Below, piece after piece: positions 1 through 8,369 of a stretch of 64,000 nt of DNA. The position numbers and the translations under genes are program-made. The notes beneath the pieces are model-generated. The model had not been told where the DNA came from. It saw nothing but the letters and a program-made list of their open reading frames with translations, and made no database searches. The first letter of the stretch is position 1; every line of letters begins with the position of its first letter. This DNA comes from Micromonospora zamorensis (GTDB lineage: Bacteria; Actinomycetota; Actinomycetes; Mycobacteriales; Micromonosporaceae), in assembly GCF_900090275.1 (NCBI RefSeq), contig NZ_LT607755.1, positions 6,262,001 through 6,326,000 of the forward strand, in the 5' to 3' direction.

Positions 1-90
1 TACTACCCGATCGAACGGGACGTTCCGACCGGCTCGCTGGACGTCAGCGAACTGCGGGCCGTCGTGGCCGCCGGCACCGTGGTCGACTGA
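1..90 (+). CDS. C-terminal end of an unidentified protein (partial)
   Basis: An open frame enters from the left edge and ends with TGA at 88-90. It gives only 29 residues, acidic and hydrophobic in character, ending in GTVVD. This is too short to assign a family. In many actinobacteria the gene on this side of the parAB cluster is in the trxA/cwlM neighbourhood, but nothing in these residues confirms that. Confidence 0.5.
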   Translation, partial: YYPIERDVPTGSLDVSELRAVVAAGTVVD

Positions 91-130
91 CCCTCCGCCT
101 GAGTGCGGTCGCCGCGCGCGAGCCCGGCGG

Positions 131-796
131 TCAGCCGTTGGTGGAACGGGTGGCCGGGGCGGGACGGACCGGGCGGAGCAGCGTCTCCGGGCTCATCGAG
201 CCGAGCAACTTCTCCAGCGCGTACTCGACGTCGGACTTCCAGCTCAGCGCCGTACGCAGCTCGAGGCGCAGCCGGGGGAAACGCGGATGCGGACGTACGG
301 TCTTGAACCCCACCGAGAGGAAGAAGTCGACCGGCGCCACGCAGCCACCCGAGGGGTCGTCCGCGTCGCCGAACTTGGCGTCGCCGAACGCCTCGATTGC
401 CTTGATCCCCCGCTTGGTCAGGTCCCGGGCGACGCCCTGCACCAACATCCGGCCCAGGCCGCCACCGGCGAACGCGGCGACCACGTTGGCCGTCATCAGC
501 AGTGCCGCGTCGGCGGAGACCGGCGAGGTCGGGAACGCCATCGAGCGGGGCACGTAGGCGGGTGGGGCGTACATCACGAAGCCGGCCGGCATGCCGTCGA
601 CGTACGCGAGCTTGCCGCAGGAGCCCCACTCCAGCAGCGTCTGGGAGACCCACGCCTCCTTCTCCAGGCCCGGATCGCCAGCGGCGCAGGCGCGCTCCGC
701 GGAGACCGGATCGAGCTCCCAGTAGACGCACTGCCGGCACGGGCGCGGGAGGTCTTCCAACGTGTCGAGGGTCAGGCTGACCAGACGTCGCGACAT
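131..796 (-). CDS. GNAT-family N-acetyltransferase
   Basis: A 221-residue protein predicted to transfer an acyl group from acyl-CoA to an unknown amine. The acetyl-CoA pyrophosphate loop is visible as GGGLGRMLV in the middle of the protein, followed by a helix and the segment KAIEAFGD. A CxxC pair (C20, C23) sits at the N-terminus just before YWELDP, a feature of one actinobacterial GNAT subgroup, so metal binding there is possible but unproven. I chose the ATG at 796 because a GGGG lies about 9 nt upstream; an in-frame ATG at 805 has no usable spacing. It is divergent from the aminotransferase, with a 294-bp spacer that shows no other gene. A gene of similar position and orientation exists near parB in mycobacteria, so it may be an old member of this region. 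Confidence 0.8.
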   Translation of the reverse strand: MSRRLVSLTLDTLEDLPRPCRQCVYWELDPVSAERACAAGDPGLEKEAWVSQTLLEWGSCGKLAYVDGMPAGFVMYAPPAYVPRSMAFPTSPVSADAALLMTANVVAAFAGGGLGRMLVQGVARDLTKRGIKAIEAFGDAKFGDADDPSGGCVAPVDFFLSVGFKTVRPHPRFPRLRLELRTALSWKSDVEYALEKLLGSMSPETLLRPVRPAPATRSTNG

Positions 797-1090
797 ATGG
801 AGCATCCCCACAATAGGCTCGGTGGTGAGACCGGCATGGAACGACAGCGCCGCCTTCCTGCCCCCGACGAGCGATCGTACGCCGCCGATCGGAGATGCGG
901 GAGGGGACGCGCAGATGCCCACCACACCGGGGGACGCCGGGCACGGTCCGCGATGTGGTCGATCCGTCTCGGCACGGTCGCGGGGCGGCTTCGGCGGACT
1001 AGGATCGACAATCGGTGTCCCACCGCCATGGTCAGCGGCTTGTGGGGTACCCGGGGCGGGAGCCACCCGAGCAGCGATCGAGGTGAGGTC

Positions 1091-2404
1091 ATGACCGGCA
1101 CGACACTCGACGACTACACCGACCGGTACGCCCGGCGGGTACGCGGGATGACCGCCTCGGAGATCCGAGCACTGTTCGCGGTCGCCAGCCGTCCCGAGGT
1201 CGTCTCGCTCGCTGGCGGCGCACCGTACATCGCCGCCCTTCCGCTGGACGCTGTCGGTGAGATGCTCGGCCGGCTCGGCTCGGAGCACGGCGTGACCACC
1301 CTCCAATACGGCATCGGTCAGGGCACCCTCGAGCTGCGCGAGCGCATCTGCGAGGTGATGTCGCTCTCCGGGATCGACGCCGCGTGCGGCGCCTCTCCGG
1401 AGGACGTCGTCGTCACCGTGGGCGGGCAGCAGGCCCTGGACCTGGTGGCCCGGCTCTTCCTCGACCCCGGTGACGTGGTGCTGGCCGAGGGTCCGACGTA
1501 CGTCGGTGCGCTCGGCGTCTTCCAGGCCGCCCAGGCGCAGGTCGTGCACGTACCGATGGATGAGGACGGGCTCGTCCCGGAGGCGCTGGAGGCGGCCATC
1601 GCCGACCTCGCCCGCGCCGGGCGTCGGGTGAAGTTCCTCTACACGATCCCCACCTACCAGAACCCGACCGGCGTGACGCTCAGCGAGGAACGCCGGGAAC
1701 GGGTCCTCGACATCTGTGAGCGCGCCGGCCTGCTCGTCGTCGAGGACGACCCGTACGGTCAGTTGGGTTTCGAGGGTGAGGCCCCCGCGCCCCTGCGGGC
1801 CCGCCGCCGGGACGGGGTCTTCTACCTCAGCACCTTCTCCAAGACCTTCGCGCCCGGGCTGCGGGTCGGTTGGATCCTGGCGCCGCACGCGGTCCGCGAC
1901 AAGCTGGTCATCGCCAGCGAGGCGCAGATCCTCTGCCCCAGCGGTTTCGCCCAGGCCGCCGTCTCCACCTACCTGGGCACGATGCCCTGGCGGCAGCAGC
2001 TCAAGGTCTACCGCGAGGTCTACCGGGAGCGCCGGGACGCCCTGCTCGACGCGATGACCGACCTGATGCCCGAGGGCACCAGCTGGACCACGCCGGCCGG
2101 CGGTCTCTTCGTGTGGGCCACCCTGCCCGAGGGGCTCGACTCCAAGGCCATGATGCCGCGAGCGGTCGCCGCCCGGGTCGCCTACGTGCCCGGCACCGGC
2201 TTCTACGCCGACGGCACCGGCACCGGCGCGATGCGGCTCAACTTCAGCTTCCCGCCACCGGAACGGATCCGCGAGGGCGTCCGCCGGCTGTCCGGTGTGA
2301 TGGAGCAGGAGATCGCGATGCGCCGCGTCTTCGGTGCCGTGGGCGGTGCCGCCGGCCGACGCGGCCAGGCCGGCTCCGACGTGCCAGGGCCTGACTTGGC
2401 ATGA
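1091..2404 (+). CDS. PLP-dependent class I/II aminotransferase (2-aminoadipate/aromatic type)
   Basis: A 437-residue fold-type I aminotransferase. The PLP lysine is K251 in STFSKTFAPGLRVGW. The conserved NPTG (cofactor phosphate region) and VVEDDPYGQL (the aspartate that contacts the pyridine nitrogen) are present. There is no GntR helix-turn-helix, so it is a stand-alone enzyme rather than a MocR regulator. The substrate cannot be read from sequence; related proteins act on 2-aminoadipate, branched-chain or aromatic amino acids. The ATG at 1091 has a GAGGTGAGG ribosome-binding site. It ends 7 nt before the start of the ligase-like gene, so the two are probably cotranscribed. Confidence 0.88.
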   Translation: MTGTTLDDYTDRYARRVRGMTASEIRALFAVASRPEVVSLAGGAPYIAALPLDAVGEMLGRLGSEHGVTTLQYGIGQGTLELRERICEVMSLSGIDAACGASPEDVVVTVGGQQALDLVARLFLDPGDVVLAEGPTYVGALGVFQAAQAQVVHVPMDEDGLVPEALEAAIADLARAGRRVKFLYTIPTYQNPTGVTLSEERRERVLDICERAGLLVVEDDPYGQLGFEGEAPAPLRARRRDGVFYLSTFSKTFAPGLRVGWILAPHAVRDKLVIASEAQILCPSGFAQAAVSTYLGTMPWRQQLKVYREVYRERRDALLDAMTDLMPEGTSWTTPAGGLFVWATLPEGLDSKAMMPRAVAARVAYVPGTGFYADGTGTGAMRLNFSFPPPERIREGVRRLSGVMEQEIAMRRVFGAVGGAAGRRGQAGSDVPGPDLA

Positions 2405-2411
2405 TGCCGGC

Positions 2412-3416
2412 ATGGGTACGACCGCCGTTGAGCGCCTCCTCGTGACCGATTCCGTCGCCTCGCCCGACCTACGCGTCGTGGTGCTCGCGGGTGGGCTCTC
2501 CTACGAGCGGGACGTGTCACTGCGCTCCGGTCGCCGGGTGCTCGACGCGCTGCGCGCCGTTGGGGTGGAGGCCGAGCTGCGCGACGCCGACGTGGCGCTG
2601 CTCCCCGCACTGGCCGCCGACCCACCGGACGCGGTGGTGATCGCACTGCACGGCGCCACCGGCGAGGACGGCTCGCTGCGCGGGGTGCTGGACCTGTGCG
2701 ACATCCCGTACGTCGGCTGCGATGCCCGCGCCTCCCGGGTCGCCTGGGACAAGCCCTCGGCCAAGGCCGTGCTTCGCGAGGCCGGCATCCCCACCCCGGA
2801 CTGGGTGGCCCTGCCGCACGATCGCTTCTCCGAGCTGGGCGCGGTCGCCGTACTGGACCGGATCGTCGACCGGCTGGGCCTGCCCCTGATGGTCAAGCCC
2901 GCCCAGGGCGGGTCGGGGCTGGGTGGCGCGGTGGTCCGCGACGCGGCGGCGCTGCCTGCGGCGATGGTCGGCTGCTTCGCGTACGACTCCACGGCCCTCG
3001 TCGAGCGGTACGTGCCCGGCATGGACGTGGCGGTCTCCGTTGTCGACCTCGGCGACGGACCGCAGGCGTTGCCGCCGGTGGAGATCGTGCCGCGCAACGG
3101 CGTGTACGACTACGCCGCCCGCTACACGGCCGGCCGGACCACCTGGCACGCGCCGGCTCGGCTGGACCCGGAGGTGGCCGCCACGGTCGCCGACGTGGCT
3201 CTCGCCGCGCACACCGCACTCGGCCTGCGGGACCTCTCCCGCGTCGACGTGATCGTGGACGCCTCGGGCCAGCCGCACGTGCTGGAGGTCAACGTCTCGC
3301 CGGGCATGACCGAGACGTCACTGCTGCCGCTCGCCGTGCAGGCGGCGGGGTTGGACTTCGGCCGACTCCTCGGCACGCTGGTCAACCGAGCAGCGGCTCG
3401 CCTCACCACTTCCTGA
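2412..3416 (+). CDS. D-alanine--D-alanine ligase-like ATP-grasp protein
   Basis: A 334-residue ATP-grasp enzyme. The N-terminus GGLSYERDVSLRSGRRV matches the substrate-binding start of Ddl enzymes. VMVKPAQGGSGLGG is the ATP-grasp lysine and glycine-rich loop. LEVNVSPGMTETSLLPLA is the C-terminal metal-binding Asn and product-loop segment. The loop differs from the usual EVNTxPGFT of housekeeping Ddl, so the acceptor may differ, and the main ddl gene probably lies elsewhere. The ATG at 2412 is 7 nt after the aminotransferase stop. The pairing with an aminotransferase suggests a shared amino-acid or dipeptide pathway, which is inference. It converges on the MFS gene that ends at 3459. Confidence 0.82.
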   Translation: MGTTAVERLLVTDSVASPDLRVVVLAGGLSYERDVSLRSGRRVLDALRAVGVEAELRDADVALLPALAADPPDAVVIALHGATGEDGSLRGVLDLCDIPYVGCDARASRVAWDKPSAKAVLREAGIPTPDWVALPHDRFSELGAVAVLDRIVDRLGLPLMVKPAQGGSGLGGAVVRDAAALPAAMVGCFAYDSTALVERYVPGMDVAVSVVDLGDGPQALPPVEIVPRNGVYDYAARYTAGRTTWHAPARLDPEVAATVADVALAAHTALGLRDLSRVDVIVDASGQPHVLEVNVSPGMTETSLLPLAVQAAGLDFGRLLGTLVNRAAARLTTS

Positions 3417-3458
3417 CCTGCTCACCTCAGACACCCCCTGTCGAGGCGTTCGCGTGGG

Positions 3459-4640
3459 TCATCGAATCGCCTGGCCGACGCGGGGTGCGATGAACCGCCG
3501 CAGCGGCAGGGCGATGAGCAGTGCGACCGTAACCAGGAGGCCGCTGACCCACGCCGGGCCAAGGTCGTTGGCGTTGGCCCCGAGCGTCGCTGCGGCAACG
3601 GCAGGGCCGCCAGCGGCACCGATGTTGAGCGCCGCGGTCGCATACGAACCTCCCATGGTGGGGGCTCCTGCTGCCTCATAGAGGACCCTGGCGATCAGGG
3701 TGCTGCCCAACGCGAAGGAAAGCGTGCCCTGCACGAACACGAGGAGCAGAAGCGCCACCGGCTGGGCAGCCAGGGTCGCCAACGCGAACCAGCCGAGCAA
3801 CAGCAACGGGCCACCGACTGCGATCACGAGGCCGGGACGCTGATCGGAGAGCCGTCCCGCGAGGGTGACGCCGAGGAAGGACCCAACACCAAAGAGCACC
3901 AGCACGACCGAGACCCACAGCTCGCCCAGGCCGGCGGTGTCAGTCACGATCGGTGCCAGGAAGGTGAATGTGGCGAAGGTGGCCGCGTTGACGAGGGCAC
4001 CGAGCAACATGACCAGGACCAGCCTGGGCATCGCGAGCTGGGCGATCTCGTTCCGAAGAGACGAGCCAGCCGGAGTGTCCCGAGAGGTCGTTCCGACACG
4101 GGCCGGGATGCCCTTCATGACACCGAAGGCAGCGGGAAGGCAGAGCAGTGCGATCGCCCAGAAGGTTGCCCGCCAGCTGAGCACCGTGCCGAGGATCGCG
4201 CCGCCGGGAACTCCAGCGATGGTGGCCACGGTCGTAACCGAGAGCAGCACCGCCAGCGCACGCCCTTTCTGGTCAGATGCGACGAGCGTGGCCGCCGCGC
4301 TCAGTGCCACAGCAAGGAAGCCCGCGTTGGCCAGGGCGGCGATCACCCGGGTGATCAGCAGAACCGCGAAGCTCGTCGTGAGAGCGCCTACGACGTGGGC
4401 CACGGCAAAAACCAGCACGAAGCACAGCAGGCTGGCCCGGACAGGCCACCAGCGCGCAAGCGCCGCCATCAGTGGCGCGCCGAAGATCATCCCGAGAGCA
4501 AACGCCGAAGTCAGAAGCCCGGCAGCCCCGACCGACACGTCGAGGCTTGCGGCGATGTCCGGCACCAGGCCGGCAAGCATGAACTCCGAGGTACCCATGG
4601 CGAAGACCGCCACGGCAAGCAGGTACAGCGGCAGAGGCAT
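3459..4640 (-). CDS. MFS drug-efflux transporter, Cmx/CmrA chloramphenicol family
   Basis: A 393-residue 12-helix major facilitator predicted to export chloramphenicol or a similar drug by proton antiport. The N-terminus PLPLYLLAVAVFAMGTSEFM followed by AGLVPDIAASL is the family hallmark, and VARTIAALANAGFLAV-like motif C sequences follow in helix 5. I prefer the ATG at 4640 over the in-frame TTG at 4643, because CGGAG lies 7-8 nt upstream of the ATG. Codon choice appears less GC3-biased than in neighbouring genes (by eye), consistent with acquisition by transfer. A hairpin and short leader ORFs upstream may make it inducible; these are listed separately. The exact substrate is not shown by sequence. 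Confidence 0.87.
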   Translation of the reverse strand: MPLPLYLLAVAVFAMGTSEFMLAGLVPDIAASLDVSVGAAGLLTSAFALGMIFGAPLMAALARWWPVRASLLCFVLVFAVAHVVGALTTSFAVLLITRVIAALANAGFLAVALSAAATLVASDQKGRALAVLLSVTTVATIAGVPGGAILGTVLSWRATFWAIALLCLPAAFGVMKGIPARVGTTSRDTPAGSSLRNEIAQLAMPRLVLVMLLGALVNAATFATFTFLAPIVTDTAGLGELWVSVVLVLFGVGSFLGVTLAGRLSDQRPGLVIAVGGPLLLLGWFALATLAAQPVALLLLVFVQGTLSFALGSTLIARVLYEAAGAPTMGGSYATAALNIGAAGGPAVAAATLGANANDLGPAWVSGLLVTVALLIALPLRRFIAPRVGQAIR

Positions 4641-4860
4641 CAAGAACTCCGAGGTGAGAGAGAACGAGGAGACGTCTCGTCACCGCGGCCAGCGCCCAAG
4701 GGTGCGCGCAAATCCCCATGCAGCGAAGGCTGCTGGGAAGCGGACTATGAACTCAGTGGTTCAGGGGGCTGACGGCGTGACCGAAAGCCCTCACCTTGGA
4801 TGCCTCAGGGCTCGACATGGCGCAAACACTACTCAAAACCGCCGGTCACCAAGCAACCGG
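4641..4860 (-). promoter_or_regulatory. Structured leader of the efflux gene (possible attenuator)
   Basis: Reading toward the MFS gene, a hairpin can form from 4684 to 4653: outer arm GGTG/CACC and inner arm ACGAG/CTCGT. It ends 3 nt before the GGAG ribosome-binding site at 4647-4650. A CTCC inside the same region can instead pair with that GGAG, giving a mutually exclusive structure. Two small ORFs run into it: a 21-codon ORF starting at 4818, and a longer ORF starting at 4719 that overlaps the transporter start. A weak promoter (TTGCTT, 18 nt, TAGTGT) ends just before 4818. This layout resembles translational or transcriptional attenuation, but no leader peptide is proven. Confidence 0.35.
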
Positions 4861-4911
4861 TTTCCGGCCGGGGCGAGTGTCGTCAACCTTGTGCCCCGGG
4901 GCGCCGATGTT

Positions 4912-6036
4912 CTAGGCGTCGCTGTTCGGGGCGGCCCTGCGGGGTGCCTCATCCAGCGCGCCGGCGGTGGCCTTGTCAGCAGCCTCGCCCTCCGGATCGT
5001 TCCGGACCGCGGCTCCCCGGAGAATCGCGGGTCCGTTGGCGGGCACCGCGCCGGCGACGCCGGACGTGGGTGTGCCGGACTCCGAGACGCCAGATGGTGT
5101 CGTGCCGGACGTTGAGGCGCCGGACGTTGAGGCGCCGGACGATGTCGTGCCGGCGGGTGCGCTGCTCGCCGCGTTGCCGGCTCGTGCCGGGCTGGCGGTT
5201 TCGCTCGTCGGAGCGGTGTCGGCGACCATGGACCCGGCGTCGGCGTCCCCGTCCACAGGATCCGCTGAGGGTGCCGTGTCGCCGTCGGTCGGATCGACGC
5301 CGGGCGTGGAGCCCGCTGGTTCGGGGATCTCCTCCGCCGCCTCGATGACCGAGGCAGCAGCAGCAGCCGCTGCGGCATCGGCGGCAGCGGCATCCGCAGC
5401 TTCGGACTGAGCCAGGAGGCTGGACGGTGCCTGCCACTGGATGCGGGGCGGCTCGGCGAGTGGGCGACCGCCAAACTCGGCGAGCCAGGCGGCGACGAGC
5501 GCCAGATTCTCCCGCCACTGCGCCTCGGAGATCGGCGGCAGGATCGAGTCCCACAGTGACAGGAAGGTGCCCCGCAGCTGGAGGCGACCGTACGGCCGAG
5601 CGAGGAACCACATGTGCAGGTGGGCCGAGCCGTCTCCCCACCGGTTGACGTGGACTCGCGCCACCCCGTCGAGGGACCGGATTGCCCGCTCCAGACGAAC
5701 GGTCATCACGCCCAGCTCGGCGGCGAGCAGGTTCGGCAGATCGCCGAGGTCGAGGTGTGTCCGCGATTCCAGGATGAGCACCATGGGCAGCCCGGTGGGC
5801 CGGTCCATGGCGCGTACCCGCCAGCGCTCTCCGACCCAGATGTAGGCATCGTCGGGTGCGTTGCAGGCGGTGCATTCCCGGAGACCCTCGCCCTTCCGGG
5901 GCGGTTCGACCGGGACCGGATCATCGAGTTGCTTCACGTGGAGGTCGCCCTCGAAGGGGAACGACGGCCACTGGGTGAAGTCCGGGACTGAGGGAGGGGT
6001 GTCGTGCACGACGCTGACCCTAACCGAGTCTGGCAC
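4912..6036 (-). CDS. HIT-like domain protein with low-complexity C-terminal tail
   Basis: A 374-residue protein. Residues 50-180 resemble a histidine-triad nucleotide-binding fold: a CxxC pair (C55, C58) as in the zinc-binding HIT subgroup, followed by HVNRWGDGSAHLHMWF with H139 and H141 forming a short HxH motif. The full HxHxH triad is not present, so hydrolase activity is uncertain. Residues about 205-235 are alanine-rich, and the rest is a Thr/Ser/Gly/Pro tail partly encoded by short tandem repeats. The GTG at 6036 is supported by AGGTAGGGA about 5 nt upstream. It is the outermost gene on this side of the parS region. Family assignment rests on a few residues and is moderate. Confidence 0.65.
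   Translation of the reverse strand: MPDSVRVSVVHDTPPSVPDFTQWPSFPFEGDLHVKQLDDPVPVEPPRKGEGLRECTACNAPDDAYIWVGERWRVRAMDRPTGLPMVLILESRTHLDLGDLPNLLAAELGVMTVRLERAIRSLDGVARVHVNRWGDGSAHLHMWFLARPYGRLQLRGTFLSLWDSILPPISEAQWRENLALVAAWLAEFGGRPLAEPPRIQWQAPSSLLAQSEAADAAAADAAAAAAAASVIEAAEEIPEPAGSTPGVDPTDGDTAPSADPVDGDADAGSMVADTAPTSETASPARAGNAASSAPAGTTSSGASTSGASTSGTTPSGVSESGTPTSGVAGAVPANGPAILRGAAVRNDPEGEAADKATAGALDEAPRRAAPNSDA
5103..5153. repeat. Short tandem repeats (15-bp unit) in the tail of the HIT-like gene
   Basis: The unit GCCGGACGTTGAGGC is repeated exactly once in tandem and then continues in degenerate copies (GCCGGACGATGTCGT). In the protein, on the minus strand, this gives repeated GASTS and SGTT/SGV blocks. 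The repeats keep frame. Length variation between strains would be expected. Confidence 0.6.
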
Positions 6037-6127
6037 CGCTGTCCCTACCTGAATGATCGGTCCGGGCCTGCCGAATCAGTGCCCGTCGTCGACCGGGTAC
6101 ACGGTGTCACCGCTGCGCCGTGAAGCG

Positions 6128-6242
6128 ATATCCACAGGCTGCCGAGATCCTCAACACAGGCCGTCATCCACAGGCTCGCACCCGCTCCCACGCGCTGTTT
6201 CACGTGAAACAGGGGGTGCCTGTGGACAAAGGGTGTGGATAA
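6128..6242. promoter_or_regulatory. DnaA-box group next to parS
   Basis: Four DnaA-box-like 9-mers: ATATCCACA at 6128-6136, TCATCCACA at 6164-6172, TGTGGACAA at 6221-6229 (reverse of TTGTCCACA) and TGTGGATAA at 6234-6242 (reverse of TTATCCACA). The last two are perfect matches, 4 nt apart, and begin 10 bp after the parS at 6196-6211. Confidence 0.6.
6196..6211. promoter_or_regulatory. parS site (ParB-binding), outermost
   Basis: TGTTTCACGTGAAACA is a perfect 16-bp palindrome containing the actinobacterial parS core GTTTCACGTGAAAC. It lies between two pairs of DnaA-box-like sequences. Confidence 0.93.
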
Positions 6243-6443
6243 CTTTTCGGGCCGTCGGTCGTTGTCCGCGAACTGCCTGCGGGCGCGTTGGCGACCGTTC
6301 GGAGACGGCATCGGGGCGTTGCCGTTCGACTCGGTTGCGCTGGAGCTTTGGATTCCGCTCCCAGCGGGACAAGGTCGCCTGCCGGGGTGCCGAAGCGGTC
6401 CTGGATCGAACCGCTGCCTCAGGCGCGTGGAGTTTCCACCGGG

Positions 6444-6475
6444 CTCGCCCCTGAGAGGTTTTCCTCAGGGGCGAG
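6444..6475. other. Perfect 12-bp inverted repeat, function unknown
   Basis: CTCGCCCCTGAG at 6444-6455 pairs perfectly with CTCAGGGGCGAG at 6464-6475 across an 8-nt loop AGGTTTTC. No U-tract follows on either strand. It is far from gene ends, so a terminator is not the obvious reading; a structural or protein-binding site, or the stem of an unrecognised RNA, are alternatives. Confidence 0.6.
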
Positions 6476-7087
6476 GTCTCCCCACTCCGGGCCGAGCGAC
6501 GCCGACCACCCCGCTCAAGGCGCAGTCAGCTGTGAGGCGAGAACAGGGCGTCGGACGGCCGCCTGTCGAGGTGCCAGCCGAGCGGACGGTCGCACCGCAA
6601 GGCCCCCAACGGTGCAGGGTCGACGGACAACGCGAGGGCGGGCACCACGACGAGGGGCGCGGGCACAACGACGAGGGCGGCAGCGCGACGAGGGCGGGGC
6701 GTCGCGAGGTGGACAGGGCGGGACAGACGCAGACCGAGGCCGCGATACGACGGGCGACGGGCGACGGTGAGGTGGGCTGCCGCTTTACTGCGGGCTCCCG
6801 CCATCGCTGCCGGCCGGTGCGGTCCTGGTCGTAACGCACAGAGGCCGACCAACCGCCTCCTGATGCTCACGTGCCCTGAGAAGAGCGTCCGGCGCTCCGG
6901 TCGATCACAACCACCCTCTGCGGCACACGACGCGGCAGCGAGCAACTGAGCGGCGTACAGGGCACTCCATGAGCATCTACTAGCGGGCCGGGTGAGGACT
7001 GGCGTCCGATTCCGCATCTCGGTGGCCGAGCCGCGCTCCCCACGGATCAGGTGCAGTCGGGGCGTCGACCATCCGCGGCCCCCTCTC

Positions 7088-7101
7088 GTTTCACGTGAAA
7101 C
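7088..7101. promoter_or_regulatory. parS site
   Basis: A perfect GTTTCACGTGAAAC in non-coding DNA downstream of parB. It belongs to the cluster of five perfect sites. Confidence 0.93.
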
Positions 7102-7245
7102 AGAGCCTCAAGCCTTCGCCCACCGGCTGACGTCGACCGGCGCAGGGGTTCGGTGGTGCGCCGCCGCGCCGCTCGGGCTGAGCGAGCCGTAGGCGTTGGA
7201 GTCGCGCCGTAGGGCCGCCAATCGGTAAAGCGTGAAACGGCCGCC

Positions 7246-7259
7246 GTTTCACGTGAAAC
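7246..7259. promoter_or_regulatory. parS site
   Basis: A perfect GTTTCACGTGAAAC just downstream of the parB terminator. A degenerate half-site, GTAAAGCGTGAAAC (10 of 14 positions), lies at 7225-7238 and may be a decayed copy. Confidence 0.93.
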
Positions 7260-7277
7260 GTGGCGAGCGGGATACGG

Positions 7278-7313
7278 AACGGCCGCACACCCCTGAGGGG
7301 TAGCGCGGCCGTT
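7278..7313 (-). terminator. Terminator-like hairpin after parB
   Basis: AACGGCCGC at 7278-7286 pairs perfectly with GCGGCCGTT at 7305-7313. A smaller CCCC/GGGG stem lies inside. It is 16 nt beyond the parB stop, where the minus-strand operon ends. Confidence 0.65.
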
Positions 7314-7328
7314 GCGAGTAGGGAGGAC

Positions 7329-8342
7329 TCAGCCCTCGCTCTCCTCCTGCTGCACTCCGATGATCCCGACGATCCGCTCCAGGTCGTCCACGGTCGCGAA
7401 CTCGATCGTGATCTTGCCCTTGCTCCGCCCGATGTCCACCTTCACCCGGGTGTCGAACCGGTCGGACAGTCGGTCGGCGAGATCGGTCAGGGCCGGCGCG
7501 TGCGCCTTCGGCCGGCGCTTCGCGGCCTGCCCCTTCGCCGGCCCGTCGTTCAGCGTGAGGGCAACGATCTCCTCGGTCGCCCTGACCGACAGGCCCTCGG
7601 CCACGATCCGCAACGCCAACTGTTCCTGTGCCTCTGCACCGTCGAGGCTCAGCAGGGCGCGGGCGTGACCGGCCGACAGGATCCCTGCGGCCACTCGGCG
7701 CTGCACCTGCGCCGGCAGGTTCAACAGTCGGATCGTGTTGGAGATCTGCGGGCGACTCCGGCCGATCCGGCGTGCCAGCTCCTCGTGGGTGGCACCGAAC
7801 TCCTCCAGCAGTTGCTGGTAGGCGGCGGCCTCTTCCAGAGGGTTCAGGTTGGCCCGGTGGATGTTCTCCAGCAGGGCGTCGCGGAGCATGGCGTCGTCCC
7901 GGGTGTCCCGGACGATTGCCGGGATGTTCTCCCGCCCCACCGCCTGAGCGGCGCGCCAGCGTCGCTCGCCCATGACCAGCTCGTACTTTTCGTCGTCGAG
8001 CTGCCGGACGACGATCGGCTGGAGGAAGCCGACCTCCAGGATCGAGGTCTTGAGCTCCTCCAGAGCCTCCTCGTCGAAGACCTGGCGGGGCTGCTTCGGG
8101 TTGGGCAGGATCGCGTCGACCGGGATCTCGGCGAACCGCGCACCCGGCACCGGACTGAGGACGGGCTCCGGCTCTCGGACCGGCGCCCCGACGGGAGCCG
8201 CGGCGACGACCTCGGCGCCCGTGTCGTCCACGTACTCGTTCTCCGGTTCGGCCGTCGCGGTGCCAGCGGCAGCCGGCGCCGGCCCGGTCGGGATCAGTGC
8301 CCCCAGGCCCCTACCCAGACCGCCCCGAGGACGGTTCTTCAT
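7329..8342 (-). CDS. parB: Chromosome-partitioning protein ParB (CTPase clamp)
   Basis: A 337-residue ParB/Spo0J protein that binds parS, loads as a CTP-dependent sliding clamp and organises the origin region for segregation. The N-terminus has [13 protein letters not shown], the ParA-contacting basic segment. The ParB domain begins [18 protein letters not shown], and the CTP-binding GERRWR motif is at 125-130. It is followed by a helix-turn-helix ([21 protein letters not shown]) and the C-terminal dimer domain. The ATG at 8342 has a GGGAGG ribosome-binding site. It lies 27 nt after parA in the same operon, and its DNA targets surround it. Confidence 0.97.
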   Translation of the reverse strand: MKNRPRGGLGRGLGALIPTGPAPAAAGTATAEPENEYVDDTGAEVVAAAPVGAPVREPEPVLSPVPGARFAEIPVDAILPNPKQPRQVFDEEALEELKTSILEVGFLQPIVVRQLDDEKYELVMGERRWRAAQAVGRENIPAIVRDTRDDAMLRDALLENIHRANLNPLEEAAAYQQLLEEFGATHEELARRIGRSRPQISNTIRLLNLPAQVQRRVAAGILSAGHARALLSLDGAEAQEQLALRIVAEGLSVRATEEIVALTLNDGPAKGQAAKRRPKAHAPALTDLADRLSDRFDTRVKVDIGRSKGKITIEFATVDDLERIVGIIGVQQEESEG

Positions 8343-8369
8343 GCCACGCCTCCCAGCGACTCATCCGCA

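Larger units (their letters stand above)
6037..7328. other. 1.3-kb non-coding interval between the HIT-like gene and parB
   Basis: No convincing gene lies here. The ORFs on both strands (for example 6235-6834 and 6526-7017) have arginine-rich, low-information products and no ribosome-binding sites. The interval contains three perfect parS sites, four DnaA-box-like sequences, a perfect 12-bp hairpin at 6444-6475, degenerate repeats of CGACGAGGGCG around 6642-6710, and the parB terminator. It looks like a centromere-type control region rather than a gene desert. Confidence 0.6.

Noticed and set aside
5933..5946. CTTCACGTGGAGGT as another parS site
   Set aside because: Only the central TCACGTG core is shared; both outer arms are wrong, and it lies inside the coding region of the HIT-like gene.
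6235..7017. Overlapping ORFs of 160-200 codons in the parS interval
   Set aside because: Arginine- and proline-rich products, no ribosome-binding sites and no recognisable motif on either strand.
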